A stretch of DNA of 64,000 bases from Argyresthia goedartella. Its lineage: Eukaryota > Arthropoda > Insecta > Lepidoptera > Argyresthiidae. The stretch's first letter is position 1. Each line of letters starts with the position of its first letter. The position numbers and the translations under genes were made by a program. This document shows positions 56,201-64,000 of this stretch, in pieces. The notes beneath the pieces were generated by a model. That model had not been told where the DNA came from. It worked only from the letters and a program-made list of their open reading frames with translations, and did not search any database. The stretch is from the NCBI GenBank assembly GCA_949825045.1, contig OX463829.1:20678715-20742714 (forward strand), given 5' to 3'.

Positions 56201-56312
56201 TCCTCTCCCTCAAGCATCAATGGCAGCTGCTACAGTTGGTGCTGCAGAAAGCACATCAGTAAACATCCCTAAACGAAACAGGAGCGCGGTTAATTATAAG
56301 CAATTCTTTTAG
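53281..56312 (+). pseudogene. pol: Mag-clade pol (copy 2): RT, RNase H remnant, integrase
   Basis: RT is complete here (KIRLCADYSGTINKQ, KLDLTAAYNQLVLD, QYMDDLLVTG). A 338-bp stretch covering the YMDD is then repeated in tandem (53778-54115 and 54116 on), with a fold-back at 54410-54432. RNase H starts (LTVDASPIGLGA) but is deleted at 54755, joining SGLEN to AVYVNFVCEGD. Integrase: zinc module (GHLGISKMQAEARTRFWWPG), a frameshift near 55125, then the core with HLDLLGPL, CTDNGTSF and NTQSNGQAES, and a C-terminal tail. The first integrase half and the long core frame (55110-56312) are in different phases. No intact pol remains. Confidence 0.92.
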
Positions 56313-56339
56313 ATTAAGTTTAAACTATTGGTGGAGGAA

Positions 56340-56470
56340 TGTTATATTTAGATATGTAGGTAGTCACTGCTAAAGGTAAGGTGCCGCGGCTGCGCCCGCG
56401 ATGGGAGACGGCAGTCGATTATACGCATTATAACCAAACGGGTGTTGTATCATTTCCATCGCTCATAACA
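56340..56470 (+). repeat. Mag-type element 3' LTR (131 bp)
   Basis: Preceded by the purine tract GGTGGAGGAA; TGTTAT...ATAACA. It differs from 52090-52220 at one position that I noticed. AGTTT follows (56471-56475), matching the duplication at 52085-52089 and 27080-27084. Confidence 0.92.
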
Positions 56471-56475
56471 AGTTT

Positions 56476-58690
56476 TTTCTGACTTTCCTCGGGCATCCTT
56501 CACCAATTTCCAAAACATCTTGATGTTGGCCCGGAAATTGTCAGAAAACCATTCATCACATCGCTCTTTTATCTGTTCTTTCTTTGTTGTCACACATTCT
56601 TTCACCAGTCTTTTCAAGACTCTATACTTCTCAATCGCTCTATCCACATTTTCTTCATTTATTCTATCACCATTTACTCTCATGTTAGCTTTTGTAGCTA
56701 ACAAGTCCAACCATGCTTTTTTATCATCCACCACCTTTCTTACTTCATTATCCCACCAGACAGCTTGTTCTGGTCTTTTTCCTTTCTTCCTTTTGGTCAC
56801 ACCACATACTTCTCTTGCAGACTCTATCACTCCATTATTAATTATTGACCAAAACTGTTCCATGTCAAGGTCACACTCTCCTTTCAAATTATTCTTCTCA
56901 AAGTGTTCAGCCAGTCTCTTCTTATATTCTACTTTCCCACACTCTTCTCTTAATGTCTCTACTTTTATACGTTCCAACTCTGTTGTCGGCATTTGAGGGT
57001 GATGTCGCCATCGTTTGAACAGTCCATTTATCTGGCTTATCACCAGAAAATTATCAGATCCTAGGTTAGCGCCCCGCCATACTCTCGTGTCGACAATGTT
57101 GTTTTTCAGTCTTTCATCAACAATTATAAAATCAATCAAATATATAATACTTGCTGTCTCTGCCAAGTATACACGTGAATCTTTTTGTGATAAAACAAAG
57201 TGTTCGTCACACAAAGATTCTTTTCCAGACACACTTCGAGAAGACCTAAGCCGTTCTCGTTGACCCTTTCGTCACCAAACTTACCCAGCACTTGATCATA
57301 ACCATCTCGCTTCACTCCTACCCATGTGTTAAAGTCTCCTAGCATTATGATCCGCTCTTTTGCATCGCACTTCATTAATACCTCTCGCACATTTTCCCAA
57401 TACTCCTCTCGAACCCTCTGCGTCAGACCCATATCTGGGGCGTAAACGCTTACTACAAATAGTCGTATAAGCTCCACCCTGAGTCTGACCCAGAGAATTC
57501 TAGGGTCTACACATTCATACTCACTAACACACTGGGCCATACGTTGGGAGAGCACAATCCCTACCCCCTTACATCCTACCTCGGCCTCTGTAACCCCAGA
57601 ACAGTAGGCTGTAAAAGGGCCATGGGTAGTTGTTCCTGACCCTTTTCTTTTAGTCTCATTCACACAACACACATCTACTCTCTTTTTGTCCATCATATCA
57701 CACATTTCATCAATCTTTTCATCTATCGCTCCACGCACATTCCACATAGCAAAGCGGGTGTCCAAAGCCCGCTTTTCGCCCTTCCGGGAGTTTCGGCGTG
57801 ACGAGTGGCGAACCCTGTCGCCGCCTTGACTATTGTCAAAACAAAGTAAACCGTTGCCCATCCCAGAGAACGAAGGGCTGCCCGGTACAAGCCCCCAGAG
57901 AATTCTAGGGTCTACACATTCATACTCACTAACACACTGGGCCATACGTTGGGAGAGCACAATCCCTACCCCCTTACATCCTACCTCGGCCTCTGTAACC
58001 CCAGAACAGTAGGCTGTAAAAGGGCAATGGGTAGTTGTTCCTGACCCTTTTCTTTTAGTCTCATTCACACAACACACATCTACTCTCTTTTTGTCCATCA
58101 TATCACACATTTCATCAATCTTTTCATCTATCGCTCCACGCACATTCCACGTAGCAAAGCGGGTGTCCAAAGCCCGCTTTTCGCCCTTCCGGGACTTTCG
58201 GCGTGACCAAACGTGAGTGGCGAACCCTGTCGCCGCCTTGACTATTGTCAAAACAAAGTAAACCGTTGCCCATCCCAGAGAACGAAGGGCTGCCCGGTAC
58301 AAGCCCGGGGAGGTATTCTCCGGCTTCACAGCTGGTACCCTCCTGGGGTACATCAACATTCACAGTACAATTTAAGATTATTTTAACTATGGGAACCTTC
58401 ACGTTTATGGCAGTAATCCCCGCTGACGAGGCTGTGGGAGCCGCCGTTGACACTGTATGTGTTCACCCGCCGCCATCCCCACGCGCCGTCCTGCCCAACG
58501 ACGATGTCCTCAGCCGGTCCCGACCTTGGAATAAGCCCAAGCGGCCCGACTGAGGTGATCTGAGTGGTCCGCGGGAGATACCTACCCTCCAGCTCATCGG
58601 ACAATCCAGACTTGGAGTATGTCCAAGCGGCTTGCCCGAGGAGCAGAGGGCGCTCCCCTATCCGCCACCTGGGGACGCGTTCCCTAGGGT
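56476..58690 (-). pseudogene. RTE-type LINE 5' part: endonuclease and linker
   Basis: The minus strand starts in a GC-rich 5' region (about 58690-58300), then the endonuclease: RFATWNVRGAIDEKIDEM, VCCVNETKRKG, VSVYAPD, IIMLGDFNTWVG (metal-binding Asn/Asp). In another frame comes SDNFLVISQI and a linker ending FWKLVKDARGKSEKT at 56476. A ~405-bp tandem duplication (57491-57895 repeated from 57896) puts the first endonuclease half in twice, and a frameshift near 57200 splits the domain. The RT that should follow is displaced by the Mag element; its next residues (ENGDVLNEEEK) occur at 27.05 kb. Confidence 0.88.
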
Positions 58691-58965
58691 ACAGATCCTC
58701 GAGAACGCGTTTGTTTGCTTAATGGATAGCTGGCACTCGCTTTTCATACCAAAGTGCTTTTCTTTTTGCGCGGAAATGCATAGTTTTTCTGGAAATCCAC
58801 ATTGAAGATTGGTGAACGAAACGCATTTTACTACGAAAATCGGCGAAACGAAACGCAAAAGTACTATTCACAGACAAAAACAGTACAATTCACTGACAAA
58901 ATTATGACGTTTTGTCTGTGGTATTGACATTAATGTTCGTCTGTGGTCGAAAAATGATGCTGATG
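58691..58965. other. Non-coding stretch before the hAT element
   Basis: CACAGACAAAA (about 58870) and TTTTGTCTGTG (about 58911) form an inverted pair. The hAT target duplication joins this stretch to 61979 on, so it is probably the 5' part of the Merlin element. Merlin ends were not identified. Confidence 0.5.
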
Positions 58966-61900
58966 CAGTGTGACCAGATTCAGTATTTTAATACTTTTTC
59001 AGTATATTTCATCGATTTTTCCGAACATCAGTATATTTTCAGGTATATTGCTGGGAGTCAGTATTTTTGGGTATATTATGGTTGACGTTATGGCAACACC
59101 GTAGTGAGTGATCGTCCTTGGGACAATGTTTGCGGAATTCCCCGGAACGCGAACATTGGCTGGGGGCTTTCCCGGATTTAGTTTATACATGTTATCTATG
59201 AGCAAAGATGAGTAAGTTACAGATATGACAAGAAAGACGGCCGTCGCCGGCGTTGTAGTATTGTAATACTACCTATACAATTATCAATCAATACGTAGTA
59301 TAAATCAGAGTTGCACAATGTATGTTCGCCTAAAACTTTACAACTGCTGGACCGATTTTAATGCGGTTTGCAACATTAGATATAGTGTAATTTCCAGATT
59401 TCATACATTCAAATCCGTTTGTTTCATGAATATCAGTCTACCCGGACGAATTCGGGACGGACCGCTAGTTTATCTATAATTTTCAAAACAACGTCTAGTT
59501 TTTAAGTTTTCAGTTGCATGAATAGGTAGTAGTTAGACATAAAAGATACTTAATTACTAGTATTAAATCGTCTAATACGGTTCAAGTGAAATGATTGTCT
59601 CTTCTGCACTCGACTTAATCTTTGAGGACTTTCTTTCGATAATTCGGGAATTTCCCCAAAATAGGAGATGTTTTTGTCATCATATAAATAGATTGCGATT
59701 TTCGTTATTTTTATTTACTTAGTTGCATCCATCCGGACAGCATGTCTAGTTTTCAGCAAAGTTATTTAGCTAAGTGGGAACAAATTCCGGAATTTTCTTC
59801 GTGGCTTTCACGTTATAAAGATGATGAGTTCACCGCATTTTGTAAAGCATGCAATGCGAAACTGCAAAGTAGATTAGCATCTATAAAACAGCATGCAAAT
59901 ACTGAAAAGCATAAATCGAACTTGATAAAATATAAAGGACAGTCAAAGGTAAGCATAACTCGCTTTACTTACCTAGTTCAAGGAGTTTTGATATATTTTA
60001 ATTCAAAGTTAATCATCCTGGTTTTGTTTCCAAAATAACCAAGTATTTTTTCATTTAATTTTCAGGTTGATACATTTTTCAAAAAGGCCCCACTGAAAGA
60101 CGAAGTCAAGAAAGCTGAGCTGCGTTTATGCAGTTTTCTGTCGGAACACAATATCCCATTTAGAGCTATGGACCATCTTAGTGAAGTTCTAGTGAAGTGT
60201 TTTACCGATTCCGATATTGCGAAAGAATTTTCCTGCAAGAGAACCAAAGCAGCTGCTATAACTTATAATGTTTTAGGACCCGAATTCGAAAAAGATATGA
60301 TTGAGGACATACTTCGTACTGCATCTCCTTCAGGTAAACCAGTATATTCAATTATAATCGATGAGAGTACAGATGTTGCGACAGTCAAAGTATTGGCGAT
60401 AGTAATTAAATACTTCTCTGAAACTAAATGTACTGTACAAACCAAATTCCTTGATTTAGTTGATTTAAGTGGTGAGACCGCAGGTCATTTATTTAATTCG
60501 TTGTCATCAAAATTATCCGAATTAGGTTTAGAAATAAAAGACGTAATAGGATTCGCTGCTGATACTACGAATGTGATGTTTGGTCAACACTCTGGCATTG
60601 TTGCAAAAATTAAAGAAGTAAACCCAAAGTGCTTTTTCATAAAATGTGTTTGTCACTCTGCAGCATTAAGTGTTAGCCACGCCTGTAAAATACTGCCTAG
60701 AAATTTAGAACAAATAGTAAAAGAAGTATATGGATATTTTTCTCAAAGCAGCAAGCGTCAAAGAGAATTTGCTGAGTTCCAAAATTTCACAGACACTGAA
60801 AATCACAGAATCTTGCGTCATTACGACATAAGGTGGCTTTCACTTCATGCCTGTATTAGTAGAATAATTGAGCAGTGGAGGGCATTGCAATTGTTCTTTC
60901 AAGACCAATACTTGAGTGATCGCAATATGTCATCAGAATTTTTATATAATTCTTTTACCACTGATATAAACAAATTGTACTTTCACTTTTTGGACTACAT
61001 TTTGCCGATTGTAAACAAATTTAACGTAATTTTTCAAGGCGACTATCCGTGCATTGATAGACTGTATGATGATGCATCTAGTATGTACTTGTCGATTTTG
61101 GGTTGCTTCATGAAAACTAATTACATCAAACATACAGAAAATGTATTTACCTTAGACCCAAAGTCACATGTAAATTATTTGCCATTGAAAGATATGTACT
61201 TAGGTATTCAAGTGGGCCAAGAATTAATCAAACACAGGGGAAATGTAAACATGAAAGAACAGATTGCTGAGTTTTTCAGAAGGTGCCAATCATTTTTAAT
61301 TGAGCTAAGCACGCAATTGAAATCACGTTTGCCTTTTGAAAATCCAGTTTTTAAAGAACTAAAATTTCTTGACCCACACACTGCCGTGCATAAAGAATTT
61401 CGCAGTTTACGAAATGTAATAGAAACTTTCCCATGCGAAGTACAGCCAGAACAAATGCAGTTAATCGACGAAGAATATAGAACCCTAAAGTTTGATCGCG
61501 AAGTAAGTGATTTGTTACAATCTTCGAGCACTGGCTCACCCATCTCATGTGAACAATTTTGGGTGGAAGTTGGGAAAATTTCTAACAGTGATGGCATGTT
61601 AAAATACAAAAATATAACTAGTTTTAGTAAATCTCTGCTATGTATACCGGTATCGAATGCTGCATGCGAGCGCATATTTTCACAGATAAATTTAATAAAA
61701 ACGGACCAAAGAAATAGATTTGTAAACAAAAATGTGTCAGCAATTTTAAAAACAAAGCAAGGTGTTAAGGATGAAGGAGGTTGTGTAAAATTTAATCCTT
61801 CGAAAAAGATGTTAAAATATAACTCTAACATTTATTGTGAAAATGAATAAATAAAACCTGTTAAGAAAATCAGTATTTTTATTGGTATATCTGTCCTATG

Positions 61901-61970
61901 TAAATCGGTATATTTCAGTATTTTTTTGAGGTGCCTCGGTATTTTCGTAAAATTTAATCTGGTCACACTG
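58966..61970 (+). mobile_element. Complete hAT transposon, 3005 bp
   Basis: Perfect 15-bp inverted termini, CAGTGTGACCAGATT at 58966-58980 and its complement at 61956-61970. The 8-bp target duplication TGCTGATG lies at 58958-58965 and 61971-61978. Subterminal regions on both sides carry several CAGTAT/AGTATTTTT repeats, typical transposase-binding sites. One intact spliced transposase gene inside. Confidence 0.95.
59742..61850 (+). CDS. hAT transposase (two exons, intact)
   Basis: Exon 1 59742-59948 and exon 2 60066-61850, joined in phase 0 across a 117-bp intron (GTAAGC...TTTTCAG), give 663 residues. Residues 34-57 form a BED-type zinc finger (C-X2-C-X13-H-X5-H). The RNase H-fold catalytic core carries Asp168 (IIIDESTD) and Asp235 (FAADTTN), followed by the hAT CxxH-type motif (CVCHSAALS) and the RW motif (YDIRWLSLH). 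The catalytic Glu lies further on in the domain. The hATC dimerisation motif (VSNAACERIFSQINLIKTDQRN) is near 599. It would excise and reinsert the element by hairpin-forming cut-and-paste. I see no stop or frameshift. Read unspliced, exon 1 runs to a stop at 60038. Confidence 0.93.
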
Positions 61971-62170
61971 TGCTGATGCATCTTCATTCCGTTTCTCTCG
62001 TAGCTACGCGAATGTTCTTTTCCGTGTTATTTCTGTTATTTACGACGACTTTGGCTATCCCTTTAATTTGTGTATCCTACAACCGACCGACCTCTGCTTG
62101 TATTTTGGACCCTTGCTCGCAATTACTATTGACCTCAGCTGTTACCCCGGACATCGATTTGCTGTTTGAA

Positions 62171-63548
62171 ATGGAGGACGAACCATCGACGAGCGGTGCT
62201 TCTCGACGGCGGCAGGTGCAAGATGGAGAGCAACCATCGACGAGTGGTGGAACTCGGCGTCGTTTGGAAGTAGAAGAAGCGCAATCATCAATGTCGGATT
62301 ATAGTTCCGACGACGATGAATCTTTTGTTCGGCGAAATTTATACTCTGCTGAAGTAGCCGCCATGTGGAATATAGGGAAATTGATAGAAAAGTTGACACC
62401 AGAGAAAAGTGTGTGGTCTTTGCTGAACAGCAAGGCCTGCTTGAAACATCAAGACTGTGCCGTACACACCGCACACCTATGAAAGTGGTGTACTACAAAA
62501 ACAAGACAGTTGGCACGTTTATGTGCCAAAAGGGCAGCTGCAAGAATAAGAACTTCGTTTCCAGGACAATTGGAACCTGGTTCGAAAATGCTAAGCTAGA
62601 AATGCCTACAATGTTCTATCTTATGTATTGTTTTGCTCGAAAATTCGATACAATGACAGCCATTGTGGAAGATTTCACAAAAAAGGAAGAGCAATCCCTG
62701 TCCCGGGTCACCATTGTAGATTGGTATAATTATTGTAGGGAAGTGGTAGTCAAATACCAAAGGCACAGACAAGCCAAAAAAGGAAAAATTGGTGGCCCAG
62801 GCAAGGTGGTACAGATAGACGAAAGCAAGTTTGGGAAAAGAAAATTTAATAAAGGTTAGTAACAATACACAGTAATAAACATGTTGTTTAGGAGCGACCC
62901 CATGTAGCTTCACTAAACTGAAATGTTTGTTTTTGGTCACTTTCTGTGTAAATATATATAAATATATATATATAAAGATAGGTTGTGTTAGGTCACAACG
63001 TTATGAACAACCCGGAGCCGAGTGAAGCGGAGCGGAGCGAGGCGACCCCATCTAGTTGCACTAAATCGCAATGGTTGTTAAACATTATGTTTTGTTTGTT
63101 TCAGGGAGACGCATCGATGGCCATTGGGTGTTGGGGATGATCGAAGACCGGGAGTGAAGACTTACATCTTGAAGTTTGCCCCAATAACAATAGGTCATCC
63201 GAAGTGCTAGTTTCTTTGATAAAGAAACATGTGGCTGAAGGCAGTGTGATACACACAGATTTTTGGAGGGCGTATGATTGTCTGGGTGACCATGGGTATA
63301 CTCATAAAAAAGTAAACCATAGTGACCCAGGCAATCCATTTGTAGCCCCAGTTGGGGTACACACGCAAAAAATAGAGTCTCAATGGAGAATTGTGAAACG
63401 GTTTTTCTACAAAGATAACTACAACAATCCCAACAGCTTTGACGATATGTGTGTTGAATACTTGTGGAGGCGACAAGTTTTGCGGTCAAAGAAAGATGCG
63501 TTTGACGAACTGTTGAACGCAATTAGATATGTCTATAAAATTGAATAG
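62171..63548 (+). pseudogene. Merlin transposase (two exons, two frameshifts)
   Basis: DDE transposase of the Merlin superfamily (IS1016/ISXO2-like). The N-terminus has a repeated acidic/basic unit (EDEPSTSGASRRRQV, DGEQPSTSGGTRRRLEV). Then come the conserved CVVFAEQQGL, CRTHRTPM, a CQKGSCKNKNF zinc-like motif and VVQIDESKFGKRKFNKG (first Asp). After an intron (62855-63104; GTTAGT...TTTCAG) come GRRIDGHWVLGMIED, VIHTDFWRAYDCL (second Asp) and HTQKIESQWRIVK (catalytic Glu). Two frame changes are needed, at about 62388 (IEKL to DTREKC) and 63141 (extra C in GAAGACCGGG). The intron holds a 148-bp copy of the repeat that follows the stop codon. Dead as read. Confidence 0.9.
62885..63070 (+). repeat. 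Intronic copy of the 131-bp repeat
   Basis: Starts GGAGCGACCCCATGTAG and includes AGGTTGTGTTAGGTCACAAC. It is 148 bp between the two GACCCCAT starts (62896 and 63044), longer because of an (AT)n stretch at 62953-62974. Confidence 0.75.
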
Positions 63549-63890
63549 AGGAGCGAGGCGACCCCATCTAGTTTCACTAAACCGAAATGTTTGTTTTAGG
63601 TCACTTTCTGTGTAAATACTAAAGATAGGTTGTGTTAGGTCACAACGTTATGAACGACCCGGAGCCGAGTGAAGCGGAGTGGAGCGAGGCGACCCCATCT
63701 AGTTTCACTAAACCGAAATGTTTGTTTTAGGTCACTTTCTGTGTAAATACTAAAGATAGGTTGTGTTAGGTCACAACGTTATGAACGACCCGGAGCCGAT
63801 TGAAGCGGAGCGGAGCGAGGCGACCCCATGTAGTTTCACTAAACCGAAATGTTTGTTTTAGGTCACTTCCTGTGTAAATACTAAGGATAG
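63549..63890 (+). repeat. 131-bp tandem repeat after the Merlin stop codon
   Basis: GACCCCAT recurs at 63560, 63691 and 63822, spacing 131. Each unit has a GGAGCGAGGCGACCCCAT box, GTTTCACTAAACCGAAATG, GGTCACTTTCTGTGTAAATA and AGGTTGTGTTAGGTCACAAC. The array is flanked by direct repeats of TCTATAAAATTGAATAG (63532-63548, which includes the stop codon, and 63893-63909), so it was inserted or amplified within the 3' end of the gene. Confidence 0.85.
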
Positions 63891-64000
63891 GTCTATAAAA
63901 TTGAATAGATTGGTGTCATAAATATGGTGTTTTTCTTCATTTTCCTATCAAATCAGATGAATCTAACCTCAAAACTTAAAAAAATCATATCTCAAAAAGT

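Noticed and set aside
61208..61831. 207-codon minus-strand frame
   Set aside because: Shadow of the hAT transposase exon 2.
63549..63890. CRISPR-like array
   Set aside because: Units of 131 bp without alternating repeat/spacer structure, in a eukaryotic genome; a plain tandem repeat.

Overview
This window is a transposon-dense stretch of an insect genome, almost certainly a moth or butterfly. The evidence is a TED-like errantivirus with a furin-type envelope gene, Mag-clade and BEL/Pao LTR elements, Jockey/CR1-like and RTE LINEs, mariner, piggyBac-like, hAT and Merlin DNA transposons, lepidopteran repeats (the 'agggttccgta...' family, a 'GCCTTTGCCCAGCAGTG' LINE/SINE tail, a tRNA-derived SINE with an (ATT)n tail) and intron-containing nuclear genes. 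Nothing prokaryotic was seen.

Layout. 1-2.77 kb: 3' half of errantivirus copy 1. 2.77-17.1 kb: a rearranged block made of a direct duplication (2528-4901 = 14720-17093) and a 4.1-kb inverted repeat of a BEL/Pao gag-pol around a 2.3-kb LINE. 17.1-22.2 kb: host genes, namely an unrecognised exon (-), mitochondrial ribosomal protein S2 (-, with an apparent frameshift) and DNAJC17 (+, three intact exons). The S2/DNAJC17 intergenic space is bounded by hAT-like terminal repeats and holds a SINE. 22.2-26.4 kb: decayed LINE ends, a dead mariner, a hAT fragment and an inverted-repeat structure. 26.3-37.3 kb: a nested stack. An RTE LINE is interrupted by a Mag-type LTR element (5-bp target duplication), which is interrupted by a DNA transposon (20-bp TIR, 8-bp duplication) holding a CR1-like LINE, itself interrupted by a piggyBac-like element (4-bp duplication), a Jockey fragment and a GC-rich MITE. 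37.3-48.6 kb: errantivirus copy 2 and full-length copy 3 in tandem, sharing one 246-bp LTR. 48.6-52.0 kb: a Jockey-like LINE. 52.0-56.5 kb: a second Mag copy. 56.5-58.7 kb: the 5' part of the RTE LINE. 59.0-62.0 kb: a structurally complete hAT element with an intact spliced transposase. 62.2-64 kb: a Merlin transposase gene with frameshifts and a 131-bp tandem repeat.

The elements do not form one working system. Only the hAT (58966-61970) looks capable of coding for its own movement; every other transposable-element gene shows a break. Fragments of one RTE-type LINE lie at 3.0, 15.2, 26.3, 48.4 and 56.5-58.6 kb, and two Mag copies carry complementary deletions. The least expected pattern is a set of short perfect fold-back palindromes at rearrangement junctions (37271-37317, 49469-49500, 52016-52044, 54410-54432) together with the large BEL palindrome. 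They suggest template switching during repair in TE-rich chromatin, or read/assembly artefacts that imitate it. A heterochromatic or W-chromosome location is a reasonable but unproved inference.
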